From a virus: a stretch of 27,527 bases of DNA. Below, one piece after another: positions 10,576-20,612 of this stretch. Position numbers and translations under genes: made by a program. Location of the stretch: positions 1 to 27,527 of IMG/VR virus record IMGVR_UViG_3300008451_000405; one strand, 5' to 3'. Each line of letters opens with the position of its first letter. The stretch's first letter is position 1. The notes below the pieces were generated by a model, which worked only from the letters and a program-made list of their open reading frames with translations, was not told the origin of the DNA and ran no database searches.

Positions 10576-12068
10576 CGCCACTACGCCCTGAGTTCCTAGC
10601 CAACACGCTAGGTGACGAGGTGGCGGACTTCGCAGAGGCAATTATCCCAATCGCTAAGGACAGCATCGCTGGGCTATCCGGGGAACCGCTTATCCTTCGC
10701 CCTTGGCAGCGGGAACTCCTGCGCCACATGCTTGCTCGTAAGGAAGACAACACCTTCATCCATAGGACCTACCTTGCTGGCATTGCCCGTAAGAATGGCA
10801 AGACTGCGCTTATCTCTACACTGGCCATTTACTTCGGCCTCTTCGGAGACAGGGGTGGAGAAATTTATTCTGCGGCAGCGGACCGGGACCAGGCAAAACT
10901 GGTCATGGCTCACGCCAAGTTGGCAGTCGAGATGACGCCAGACTTGAAGGACCGCGTCAAGGTATACCGCGACGTCATGGAGTTCACGGATACCGGGACT
11001 ATCTACAAGGCGCTTTCGTCAGAGGCGTTTACCAAGGAAGGCCTCAGTGCCACACTGGTAATCGCAGACGAGTTGGCTGCCTGGCCAAACCGAGACCTCT
11101 TTGACGTGCTATCGCTCTCTATGGGAGCAAGGCGCTCGCCAATGCTGGTCGGCATTACGACTGCTGGACCGAAGACGGATAACACCGGCGCGGACAGCAT
11201 TGCCTACACACTGTACCAACTTGCTCGTCGCCGCATCGCTGGCGAGAATGACGACGAGACCCTTGGTATGGCTTGGTGGGAAGCGGACGAACATGTCTAC
11301 AAAGATGAGACGCTCTGGTATCAGGCCAATCCTGGCTTGCTCTCAGTGCCACCATTGCTGGACTTTGATGACCTAATTTCAGCCAAGGCACGAACGCCTG
11401 AGGCTGAGTTTAGGACAAAGAGGCTCAACGAATGGGTATCATCTGCGACGGCATTTCTTCCAGCCGGAACCTGGGAAGCCTGTACTGAATCTAACCTGCT
11501 TTTGAGCAGCGAGGATGAGGTAGTCATTGGCTTTGACGGTTCGTTCTCTAATGACTCAACTGCCATCGTGGCATGTCGAGTTTCAGATAAATCGCTTTTT
11601 GTTCTGGGCCATTGGGAGCGTCCTATTGACGCAGACATTCACTGGCGCGTGCCGGTTGAAGAAGTCGAGGCTCGCATGGAGCAGATTTGCCGAGAATACC
11701 AGGTCAAGGAGATTGTCTGCGACCCATTTAGGTGGCAGCGGTCAATGGAGATGTGGGTCCAGTCTGGCTTGCCAGTCGTGGAGTTTCCGCAATCGCCAGC
11801 GCGCATGGTACCGGCAACAGCAGCGTTCTATGACGCAGTTGTGAATAAGCGATTGAAGCACACAGGGGACGGCAGGCTTGCACGACATGCAGCCAACGCC
11901 ACGCCATATACGACCCGTAATGGGACGATGGTGAAGAAGGCGAGCCGTGAGAGCAACAAGAAAATCGACCTCTTGGTCGCTGGAATTATGGCTCATAGCC
12001 GCGCTTCAACATTGTCGTCTTCGGTGGTGCCGAAGGCCCAACCGAAAGTGGAGTACATTGAACTATGA
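10443..12068 (+). CDS. terL: Terminase large subunit
   Basis: A 541-residue protein from ATG 10443. ATPase part: ARKNGKTAL (Lys120 of the Walker A-like loop), LVIADE (Asp209, Glu210; Walker B). Nuclease part: GFDGSFSND (Asp365), VCDPFRW (Asp427) and KIDLLVAG (Asp509), the acidic cluster of the RNase-H fold. It pumps DNA into the prohead and cuts concatemers. Homology-like sequence begins only at PKWLTP (about 42), and no ATG, GTG or TTG lies between residue 1 and there, so the start is either ATG 10443 inside terS (GGAGG 13 bases upstream) or something unusual. Confidence 0.9.
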   Translation: MDESSRADTSRPNKTRSRHGRDSKQNRPVPSKAAEPQGFPPKWLTPLRPEFLANTLGDEVADFAEAIIPIAKDSIAGLSGEPLILRPWQRELLRHMLARKEDNTFIHRTYLAGIARKNGKTALISTLAIYFGLFGDRGGEIYSAAADRDQAKLVMAHAKLAVEMTPDLKDRVKVYRDVMEFTDTGTIYKALSSEAFTKEGLSATLVIADELAAWPNRDLFDVLSLSMGARRSPMLVGITTAGPKTDNTGADSIAYTLYQLARRRIAGENDDETLGMAWWEADEHVYKDETLWYQANPGLLSVPPLLDFDDLISAKARTPEAEFRTKRLNEWVSSATAFLPAGTWEACTESNLLLSSEDEVVIGFDGSFSNDSTAIVACRVSDKSLFVLGHWERPIDADIHWRVPVEEVEARMEQICREYQVKEIVCDPFRWQRSMEMWVQSGLPVVEFPQSPARMVPATAAFYDAVVNKRLKHTGDGRLARHAANATPYTTRNGTMVKKASRESNKKIDLLVAGIMAHSRASTLSSSVVPKAQPKVEYIEL

Positions 12069-12208
12069 AATATCTCTCAAATGGTCTTGAAATTGTCGGC
12101 GCTCTTTTGGTAGTCGTCGGCGTAAGCCTGTTCAGCATTCCGGTTGCAGTCGTCCTTGCTGGCGTCTCCTGCCTGATTGCTGGCTATGCAATGGGGGTTA
12201 GCAAGTGA
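12065..12208 (+). CDS. 47-aa two-span membrane protein between terL and portal
   Basis: A 47-residue hydrophobic protein with two spans (about 8-24, LEIVGALLVVVGVSLFS, and 26-43, PVAVVLAGVSCLIAGYA). ATG 12065 overlaps the large terminase TGA (ATGA), and its own TGA overlaps the portal GTG (GTGA), so it is locked into the operon. Tiny membrane proteins at this position are frequent in actinophages, with unknown role. The tight coupling to two essential genes argues that it is real despite its size. Confidence 0.7.
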   Translation: MKYLSNGLEIVGALLVVVGVSLFSIPVAVVLAGVSCLIAGYAMGVSK

Positions 12209-13410
12209 GCATCCTACGAAAATTGGCCTCACAGGCTGAACTCCGAGATGTGCCGCGCAATTGGTTTGCTGCTGGATACGAGCCGGGAAACCGTGCTGCC
12301 GGTGTTGCTGTAAACCAGGATAACGCGACGAGCATCGGGGCAGTCTATGCGTCGGTCAAACTCTACGCAGACACGATTGCGGCCCTACCGATGGGCGCAT
12401 ATATCCGAGACCGAGGCGTTCGCCGACCGGTAACTCGACCGCGCTGGATGGACCATCCAATCCCAAATAATCCAAACTACACACCATTCGAGTTCCGACA
12501 CCGCATTACGTCCAGCCTTTTGCTCGACGGCAATGCCTTTATCCTCATCCTTCGAGATGACAATGATGAGATTGTAGAGACCAGGCCACTAGACCCACGC
12601 AAGGTAGAAATCAAGCGTGGCGAATTTGGTGAGCCGCTCTACCGAATTAACGGAACCGACGGACAGCACGTAACCGTTACTGCCGAGCAGATGGTTCACA
12701 TTCCGCTCTTCGCCTATGGCGAGAATGACCGTGGCCTTAGCCCGGTTGAGCATCACCGTGTGACCATGGGCCTTGCAACCGCAACACAACTCTACGGCGC
12801 CAAGTTCTACGAGCAGGGTGCGTCGCCTTCCGGAATCATCAAGGTTCCTGGCGAACTCAATGCAGAGCAGGCATCGCAGTTGCGTGAATCCTTCGGGCGA
12901 AAGCACGAGGGCATTGACAAGATGCACAAGGTTGCCGTCCTTACCGGTGGCGCAGATTTCCAGATGATGTCTATGAAGATTGCCGACATGGAACTTGTTG
13001 AGACGCTCCATTGGGGTGTTGAGTCCATCGCTCGCATCTACGGCGTACCGCTGCACCTGCTTCAGTACCCTGGCGGAAACTCGTCCTATGCCTCTGTTGA
13101 GGCGGTTGGAATTGAGTGGCTGCGCCTTGGTCTTGGGCCACTTGTTGCACGCATTGAATCCGGACTTCAGCGTCTCATCGTTGGCGACACCACGTTCGTC
13201 AAGTTCAATCTTGACAGCCTGCTTCGTCCTACGACAAGGGAGCGCTATGACTCTTATGCAATTGCGCTTAACAACGGCTGGCTCAGCCTCAACGAAATTC
13301 GAGCGTTGGAAGACCGCTCGCCAATTACCGACCCAGAAGGTAGCGATTTCCGCAAGCCTTTGAATATCGGATATATCGGCGAAGTTGTTGAAACGCCGAC
13401 GGAGGGCTAA
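12205..13410 (+). CDS. Portal protein, HK97 family
   Basis: A 401-residue HK97-type portal. Recognisable parts: VYASVKLYADTIAALPMGAY (about 49-68), FEFRHRITSSLLLDGNAFILILRD (about 95-118), GLSPVEHHRVTMGLA, GASPSGIIKVPG, and the helix/tunnel part YGVPLHLLQYPGGNSSYASVE. The length is normal for the family. It forms the dodecameric ring at the capsid vertex, through which DNA passes and to which the tail connector binds. Start GTG 12205 overlaps the upstream stop; no better ATG exists nearby. The next gene begins at the base right after its stop. Confidence 0.95.
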   Translation: MSILRKLASQAELRDVPRNWFAAGYEPGNRAAGVAVNQDNATSIGAVYASVKLYADTIAALPMGAYIRDRGVRRPVTRPRWMDHPIPNNPNYTPFEFRHRITSSLLLDGNAFILILRDDNDEIVETRPLDPRKVEIKRGEFGEPLYRINGTDGQHVTVTAEQMVHIPLFAYGENDRGLSPVEHHRVTMGLATATQLYGAKFYEQGASPSGIIKVPGELNAEQASQLRESFGRKHEGIDKMHKVAVLTGGADFQMMSMKIADMELVETLHWGVESIARIYGVPLHLLQYPGGNSSYASVEAVGIEWLRLGLGPLVARIESGLQRLIVGDTTFVKFNLDSLLRPTTRERYDSYAIALNNGWLSLNEIRALEDRSPITDPEGSDFRKPLNIGYIGEVVETPTEG

Positions 13411-14889
13411 ATGGCTATCGAGATTTATGACATTGACGGCACACTAGAACTTGACGGTGGCGTACCTAATCAGCCCCTGGTTGATTACATTCGCCATGAC
13501 GTAGAAGACGAAAGTGTGCGCATCTTTATCGTCAGCGCACGCTCTATTGAGCGTCTCGCAGAGACAGAGAAGTGGTTGAAAGACAACGAGATTCCTTACT
13601 CGGAAATCTTCCTCAACGACTTTGGCTCTACTGGTCCGAACGTTAACGAAGCCTTTAAGGCATACAAGTACTCAAAACTTATTGAGCAATACGGACTAGA
13701 CGAGATTGCGTATCTTGTGGATGACGACCCTGAGGCCCGTGAGGCCGCAGAGGGAATGGGCATCAAGGCATACTCACCGCGTGAACTTCTCGACGAGGAG
13801 GAAGACGAGGAGGAGCGTGCGATTGTTGATGTTCCTGACTATATCCAGACTGCCGCGACAATTGGCATTCAATACTACGAAGACGGTCTTGCCGGTGACG
13901 GACTTGTTCCTGAAACTGTGAGCGAGGCACGAGACCTAGCATCCGGTCGAGTAGACGACGAAAAGGTTGTCCGCATGGCCGCATGGATTCGCCGACATCG
14001 TGGTGATTGGGAATCCGTTGACCGAAATAATAATCCAGACCACGAAGACTTCCCAGGGCCGGGAGCAGTTGCTGCCTACCTCTGGGGTGTAAACCCAACA
14101 GCGCCTGATGGTGCCGACCGAGTTCTGCTATGGGCAGACCGGATTACTACTGCATCAAGGGCAATGGAGTTTGACGTGAAAGAAATTGAAACGCGAAGTA
14201 CGCCGATTGGCGTGTTCTCGATTGAGGAATCAGACGGACAGAAGACATTCTCCGGATATGCTGCCATCTTTGGTTCGCAGTCCGCAGGTCTTGGCTTCAA
14301 TGAGGTCATTGCCCCAGGCGCCTTCAAGCGAACTCTTTCACGCGCTGAGCGTGGTGAGCGAACAGTGAAGTTCCTGCATGGCCATGACGAGAGCCGCATG
14401 CTTGCATCTACTGCGAGCGGACGACTCACGTTGAAGGAAGATGAGATTGGACTTCGCGTCGAGGCAAAACTTGACCCAGCAGACCCAGACGCCGCAGCCG
14501 TTATTAGCAAGTTGTCCAACGAGGCCGCTGCTATGGGCATGTCGTTTGGCTTTACGGTTCCAAAGAATGGCGACTCTTGGAACGGAGAGACACGAACACT
14601 GAAGGAGATTAATCTCTTTGAGGTGAGCATTCTCTCTGGACACACGCCAGCATACCCAGCAACCCTGGGTTTGACCGCCGTTCGGAAGGTCGCCGAGCCG
14701 AAACTCGGTATTGACGCCGAACGTCTCATTTCAACCCTTGAAGCCGTCAAGGCAGGTAAAGACCTGACCGATGACGAGGCCGAGGTAATTGAGCAGGTTC
14801 GCACCAAGTTGGGACCTAAGCGTGGCATTGACCCTTCGGTCGCTGCTGCGACGGTTCTTCTGGAGCGCCTGCGCAATGAAGAGTTTTAA
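13411..14889 (+). CDS. HAD-like phosphatase domain fused to prohead protease (S78 family)
   Basis: A 492-residue three-part protein. Residues 1-130 have all HAD motifs: YDIDGTL (Asp7, Asp9), FIVSARS (Ser42), Lys86/Lys89 and YLVDDD (Asp104-106). Residues about 140-250 match a helical module common in phage proteases (VVRMAAWIRRHRGDWES, PGPGAVAAYLWG). Residues about 265-425 are an HK97 gp4-like protease: FSGYAAIFGSQ, His323/His325 (FLHGHD), Ser378 (MGMSFGF) and Glu404 (LFEVS) for the catalytic set. The protease matures the capsid shell. The role of the phosphatase is unknown; possibly nucleotide or nucleic-acid 3'-end dephosphorylation. No separate scaffold gene is visible. Confidence 0.85.
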   Translation: MAIEIYDIDGTLELDGGVPNQPLVDYIRHDVEDESVRIFIVSARSIERLAETEKWLKDNEIPYSEIFLNDFGSTGPNVNEAFKAYKYSKLIEQYGLDEIAYLVDDDPEAREAAEGMGIKAYSPRELLDEEEDEEERAIVDVPDYIQTAATIGIQYYEDGLAGDGLVPETVSEARDLASGRVDDEKVVRMAAWIRRHRGDWESVDRNNNPDHEDFPGPGAVAAYLWGVNPTAPDGADRVLLWADRITTASRAMEFDVKEIETRSTPIGVFSIEESDGQKTFSGYAAIFGSQSAGLGFNEVIAPGAFKRTLSRAERGERTVKFLHGHDESRMLASTASGRLTLKEDEIGLRVEAKLDPADPDAAAVISKLSNEAAAMGMSFGFTVPKNGDSWNGETRTLKEINLFEVSILSGHTPAYPATLGLTAVRKVAEPKLGIDAERLISTLEAVKAGKDLTDDEAEVIEQVRTKLGPKRGIDPSVAAATVLLERLRNEEF

Positions 14890-15010
14890 GCCACGAACGC
14901 ACTGTTCCGCTGCCCTGTGTAGGCAAGCCCACAGTTGACGTATCTCGCTTGGACTATATCAACCAACAATCTGTCCTAAGAGACAGGCATATAGATAGGA
15001 GTCATTAAAA
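14890..15010. promoter_or_regulatory. Capsid-gene leader with two hairpins
   Basis: This 121-base gap before the capsid gene holds CTGTG (14915-14919)/CACAG (14930-14934) with GGC/GCC inside, and CTGTC (14971-14975)/GACAG (14982-14986). TTGACG (14935-14940) could be a -35 box, but no good -10 lies 17 bases away. It probably tunes capsid mRNA stability or processing rather than acting as a clear promoter. Confidence 0.35.
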
Positions 15011-16162
15011 ATGGCTGACATTAAGAAGATGCACGAGAAGCGTGCGTCGCTCCTTACTGAGGCTTCGGCGCTTGTTGCCGAGACCGCAGAGAAGGGCGAG
15101 GCCCTTGCTGGCGAGTCCCAGGCTCGCTTCGAGGCGCTTACCAATGAGGCTGCTGCTCTTGCGGCTGCCATCCACTCGGAGAAGAATGCAGTTGAGGCAC
15201 GCGATGCCGCTGCTGCTGCTCGCGCCGAGTTCACGACCGTTCTTGCTCCAGTGGCTGCTGCTGCTGATAAGGACGAGGCTGCGGAACTCCGCCGCCTTGG
15301 CCGCGAGGGTGGTTCAATCGAGTCCGCTTACAGCAAGCGCGACGTCACGAAGTCAACCGGCCTGGGCAACCCAGTGTCCGTTGCTGACCGCGTGTGGGTC
15401 GTTGCTGGCCAGGTGAACCCGTTCATCAACCCAGGTGTTGTTGACGTCATGAACATGACGACCGGCAACCAGATTCTTCTCCCACGAGTTACTGCGCTTG
15501 GTACGGCTGCTGCCGTTTCCGAGGGTGCGCAGATTAACGAGTCGGACGGAACTCTCTCGAACCTTGCTCTGACCCCAGCAAAGTACGCGACGCTTCTCCA
15601 GGTTTCTCAGGAACTTGTGAACGACGCTGCCTTTGACATTACGGCGTTCGTCGCCGATAAGGCTGGTCAGGAAGTCGCAATTGCGCACGGCGCTGTTGCG
15701 GGTCCTGCGGTTGCCGCTGCTGCCACGGTTGGCAAGCAGGGTGCCGCTGTTGCACCTGTTTATGCGGACCTTGTTGACCTCATCTATTCGGTGAAGCAGC
15801 AGGCCCGTCGCGCTCCTAAGCGCGGCTTCATCATGAACGACGCCACGATGGGCGGAGTCATGAAGTTGCTCGATGACCAGAACCGCCCAATCTTCGTGCC
15901 TGGCGACCTTAGCCGCCCTGACACGATTCTTGGCTTCCCGGTCTATTCTGGCGCTCTCGCCGACACCGGCGACGAGGCCCTGAGCATTGTCTTTGGTGAC
16001 CTTGGTGCCATCAAGACCGTGCTTGTTGGTGGCGTGGACATTGCTTCGAGCGCGGACTTCGCGTTCAACTATGGCCTCATCACCTATCGCATCCAGGTTC
16101 GTGGCGTAACCGGCCTCATTGATGCCGCTGCCGTCAAGTCCTTCAAGGGCGCGAACGTCTAA
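15011..16162 (+). CDS. Major capsid protein, HK97 fold
   Basis: A 383-residue HK97-fold capsid protein. Residues 1-95 are an Ala/Glu-rich coiled coil (the delta domain acting as internal scaffold and probably removed by the upstream protease; exact cut unknown). The shell part includes NPFINPGVVDVMNMTTGNQI, LTPAKYATLLQVSQELVNDA (E-loop/spine region), PKRGFIMNDATMGGVMKL and GFPVYSG. ATG 15011 has a TAGGAG about 9 bases upstream. Codons favour GCT/GTT/CTT more than in other genes, as expected for very high expression, and the gene is bracketed by a structured leader and a strong 3' hairpin. Confidence 0.95.
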   Translation: MADIKKMHEKRASLLTEASALVAETAEKGEALAGESQARFEALTNEAAALAAAIHSEKNAVEARDAAAAARAEFTTVLAPVAAAADKDEAAELRRLGREGGSIESAYSKRDVTKSTGLGNPVSVADRVWVVAGQVNPFINPGVVDVMNMTTGNQILLPRVTALGTAAAVSEGAQINESDGTLSNLALTPAKYATLLQVSQELVNDAAFDITAFVADKAGQEVAIAHGAVAGPAVAAAATVGKQGAAVAPVYADLVDLIYSVKQQARRAPKRGFIMNDATMGGVMKLLDDQNRPIFVPGDLSRPDTILGFPVYSGALADTGDEALSIVFGDLGAIKTVLVGGVDIASSADFAFNYGLITYRIQVRGVTGLIDAAAVKSFKGANV

Positions 16163-16185
16163 TTTTAATTAGGCGCTAATGGGAA

Positions 16186-16211
16186 CGGGGAGGGGCTTCG
16201 GCCTCTCCCCG
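16186..16211 (+). terminator. Strong UUCG-capped hairpin after the capsid gene
   Basis: An 11-bp stem CGGGGAGGGGC / GCCTCTCCCCG (one G-U pair) closed by a C(TTCG)G tetraloop. No T-run follows, so it is a poor intrinsic terminator; it more likely protects the 3' end of capsid mRNA or causes partial termination. Confidence 0.55.
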
Positions 16212-16235
16212 CTACCTCACAGACAGGAGAATATT

Positions 16236-16475
16236 ATGCGTGTACGAATGCTTGAACACATCCTAGGAACCAGGAACGGAAAGCAATGGCCACTGCGTGG
16301 CGGATACATTGACCTTCCACAAGGAGAAGCAGAAAATCTTATGGCTCACGGTTATGCAGTTGCTGCTCCAGAGGAGCATCACGAGCAACCAGTCGAGCGC
16401 GCTATCGTTGAGGAGACAATCCAGGTAGCGACCATTAAGCCAAAGCCGACTAAAGGCCGAAAGAAAGGCTCATAA
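16236..16475 (+). CDS. Small conserved head protein after the capsid gene
   Basis: A 79-residue protein: MRVRMLEHILGTRNG (strand), LRGGYIDLPQGEAENLMAHGYAV (compact beta-alpha unit) and a charged tail (KPKPTKGRKKGS). Short proteins of this pattern often follow the capsid gene in actinophages and may be head-associated, but their function is undefined. The 74-residue product at 20383 shares the unit (LHADDAERLVSLGYVE), so the two may be paralogues. ATG 16236 has AGGAG 7 bases upstream; the frame back to 16179 crosses the terminator-like hairpin. Confidence 0.7.
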   Translation: MRVRMLEHILGTRNGKQWPLRGGYIDLPQGEAENLMAHGYAVAAPEEHHEQPVERAIVEETIQVATIKPKPTKGRKKGS

Positions 16476-16477
16476 CC

Positions 16478-16747
16478 ATGCCAAACTTTTCAAGTTCACA
16501 AGTCACCGTTACGACAACCGCAGCCCTTGTTCTGACCGCAGACACTGACGGATGCCGTGTCATCTTCCATGTTGATACTAACGGAAGCCACATTGTCTAC
16601 CTTGGAGCGGAGGGGCTTACTACCAGCACGGGCTTCTCGCTTCACCCTGGAGATAACATCCAGGTAGCCCTTGCGCCAAACTCTAAAGTCTATGCAGTTA
16701 CTGGCACTGGAACGGAATCGTTGCAGATGCTGATTGTGGGGAACTAA
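16478..16747 (+). CDS. Putative head decoration / structural protein
   Basis: An 89-residue all-beta-looking protein rich in Thr, Val and Ser (SQVTVTTTAALVLTADTDGC, IVYLGAEGLTTSTGFSLHPG, VYAVTGTGTESLQMLIVG). Phage proteins of this kind, with a strand pattern like a small barrel or jelly roll, occur as head decoration or fibre-associated proteins. It starts 2 bases after the preceding stop in the head region. No catalytic or metal residues are present. The name head decoration protein is inferred from position and beta content. Confidence 0.6.
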   Translation: MPNFSSSQVTVTTTAALVLTADTDGCRVIFHVDTNGSHIVYLGAEGLTTSTGFSLHPGDNIQVALAPNSKVYAVTGTGTESLQMLIVGN

Positions 16748-16748
16748 T

Positions 16749-17345
16749 ATGTCCTATGCAACACTGGCCGAATTTAAGGCCGCAATCGGAATCCAGGACA
16801 ACTCTGATGACCAGGCGCTGCAGGCAGTTCTTGATGCCACCGATGACCTCATTAACAACTATTGCGACCTACCAACCGGCTTTGATGTCACAGCATCCCA
16901 GACGCGATACTACACCACAGAAGACCCGTTCTATGTCATCACCGATGATATCGTCAGCATCACAACGCTGCAGACGGACAACGATGGCGATGGCACGTAT
17001 GAGACGACGTGGACTGGAACTGATTATCTTCTTGCCCCTAGGAATGCCGCCCTTGACGGTAAGCCATACACCGAGATTGACACAGCAATCCTTGTCACCA
17101 AGACATTCCCGCTGACCTATCTCGCCGTGAAGGTCGTCGGTACCTTTGGGTATCCGAGCGTACCAAGCGCAGTCAAGCAGGCAGCACTCATTCAGGCTGG
17201 TGCCGTGTGGAGCAGCCGTACAGCGCCATTTGGCGTTATCGGCTCACAGGACCTTGGTGGGATTATGCGAATGAGCCGCGCTCTCCATCCTGAGGCGCAG
17301 GTACTTCTTGAACCATATCGCCGACGTATCGGCCTTGCCTACTAG
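16749..17345 (+). CDS. Head-tail connector (neck adaptor) protein
   Basis: A 198-residue protein. N-terminal helices YATLAEFKAAIGI and DDQALQAVLDATDDLINNYC match the start of gp6/gp15-like adaptors that dock under the portal, followed by beta strands (RYYTTED, ISITTLQTDNDGDG) and a helical C-terminus (AVKQAALIQAGAVWSSR, LLEPYRRRIGLA). The adaptor ring lengthens the portal channel after packaging. The start ATG 16749 lies 1 base after the preceding stop; the upstream in-frame TTG 16734 lies inside the previous gene and is less likely. Confidence 0.75.
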   Translation: MSYATLAEFKAAIGIQDNSDDQALQAVLDATDDLINNYCDLPTGFDVTASQTRYYTTEDPFYVITDDIVSITTLQTDNDGDGTYETTWTGTDYLLAPRNAALDGKPYTEIDTAILVTKTFPLTYLAVKVVGTFGYPSVPSAVKQAALIQAGAVWSSRTAPFGVIGSQDLGGIMRMSRALHPEAQVLLEPYRRRIGLAY

Positions 17346-17353
17346 GAGGCGCT

Positions 17354-17706
17354 ATGACATTGAAGAATCGCTACGACCTACTCATTGACCAAGGTGCGAC
17401 ACTCTCGCTCGTTGCAACGTGGAAGGATTCGTCTGGTACTGCCGTAAATCTTACCGGCTACACAGCGCGAATGTCTGTCCGGGCAACGTTCTCTAGCAGC
17501 ACCAGCGTCCTTGACCTAAATACATCTAACAGCGGTATCGCTCTTGGCGGCGCTGCTGGGACGATTACGATTACAGCAAGCGCTACTACGACTGCAGCAA
17601 TGACCGCTCCATTCAGTGGCGTATACGACCTAGAACTTGTTTCTTCAGGCGGTGTCGTCACTCGACTCCTTGAAGGAACTGCAACGGTAAGTCCGGAGGT
17701 AACGCG

Positions 17707-17710
<4 letters not shown>
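17354..17710 (+). CDS. Beta-sandwich structural protein
   Basis: A 118-residue protein with a recurring phage pattern: [37 protein letters not shown], then alternating strands to the C-terminus ([19 protein letters not shown]). This type is widespread in phage structural regions, often just before a fibre gene, and is thought to be an Ig-like adaptor. GGAGG is 6 bases upstream of ATG 17354, and the gene overlaps the collagen-like fibre start (ATGA). It may anchor that fibre to the neck. Neither location nor partner is proven. Confidence 0.65.
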
Positions 17711-19953
<2,243 letters not shown>

Positions 19954-19961
19954 GGTAAAGC

Positions 19962-20396
19962 ATGAATGATTTAACTATCCATCAGGCTATTGCCGACAGG
20001 CTTAATGCAATTAATGCACCTGCTGGCTACAATCTTCGAGGTGTATACGCAACTCCACCGGACAACCTTGCGGCTGTTCCGGCAGTTGTTCTTATCCCTG
20101 ATTCCGACACAATCTCCTACGGTTCCAGCAACCGCACGACGGTTCTTACTGTTCGTGCGGTGCTGTACCTGAATGAGGTTGCGGATATGGGCAGGAAGTA
20201 CGCAGACCTGCTCACGTGGAGGGCATGGCTCCGAGATGCGGTTCTTGGAGACACATCGCTAGGTGACGGTCTCGTCGCCCAAGCGAGCGTAACATCAACG
20301 TCGCTAGACACTGACGTCTGGGCCGACACAACATACCTCACCGTTACCGCAAACATTGAGGTCTCAGTGCTGGAGGTTATTAATGTCCAGTCTTAA
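19962..20396 (+). CDS. Tail terminator / tail completion protein
   Basis: A 144-residue protein with the outline of tail terminator proteins: an N-terminal helix (IHQAIADRLNAI), strand GVYATPPDNLAAVPAVVLIPDS, then VLTVRAVLYLNEV, a helix (YADLLTWRAWLRDAV) and terminal strands (TTYLTVTANIEVSVLEV). It would cap the tail tube and join it to the neck. It lies directly before the tube gene, the normal place. ATG 19962 has GAGG about 7 bases upstream. Assignment is by size, order and secondary-structure pattern. Confidence 0.65.
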   Translation: MNDLTIHQAIADRLNAINAPAGYNLRGVYATPPDNLAAVPAVVLIPDSDTISYGSSNRTTVLTVRAVLYLNEVADMGRKYADLLTWRAWLRDAVLGDTSLGDGLVAQASVTSTSLDTDVWADTTYLTVTANIEVSVLEVINVQS

Positions 20397-20607
20397 GAAA
20401 GTCCGCAGCACGGATAAGCCGCGAGACGTTTTCATGCCTGGTCTAGGTAAACCTGGCGCTATCCTAGAGTTGCATGCAGATGATGCAGAGCGGCTCGTAT
20501 CATTGGGCTACGTCGAGTATGTCGGCGAGCAAAAGAAGAAAAAGGCTGCCGAGGTTATCGGTGAGCCTACAATCGAGACGGCCTCTGAGCCGACCATCGA
20601 GGAGTAA
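20383..20607 (+). CDS. Small conserved protein, paralogue of the 16236 product
   Basis: A 74-residue protein with the unit FMPGLGKPGAILELHADDAERLVSLGYVEYV followed by a Lys-rich and Glu-rich tail (KKKKAAEVIGEPTIE). The unit matches the post-capsid gene product (LPQGEAENLMAHGYAV) in hydrophobic pattern and length, suggesting duplication or a shared interaction module. The ATG at 20383 lies 14 bases inside the tail terminator gene with GGAGG 7 bases upstream. The longer frame from 20356 is not supported. Function unknown; position suggests a virion or assembly factor between neck and tube. Confidence 0.65.
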   Translation: MSSLKKVRSTDKPRDVFMPGLGKPGAILELHADDAERLVSLGYVEYVGEQKKKKAAEVIGEPTIETASEPTIEE

Positions 20608-20612
20608 CATAA

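Noticed and set aside
14076-14876. Minus-strand open frame of 266 codons
   Set aside because: It lies antisense to the well-supported prohead protease; Arg/Ser-rich composition and no start signal indicate a shadow.
14935-14960. TTGACG...TATATC as a capsid promoter
   Set aside because: The spacer is only 14 bases, and at 17 bases there is no -10 match; kept only as part of the leader description.
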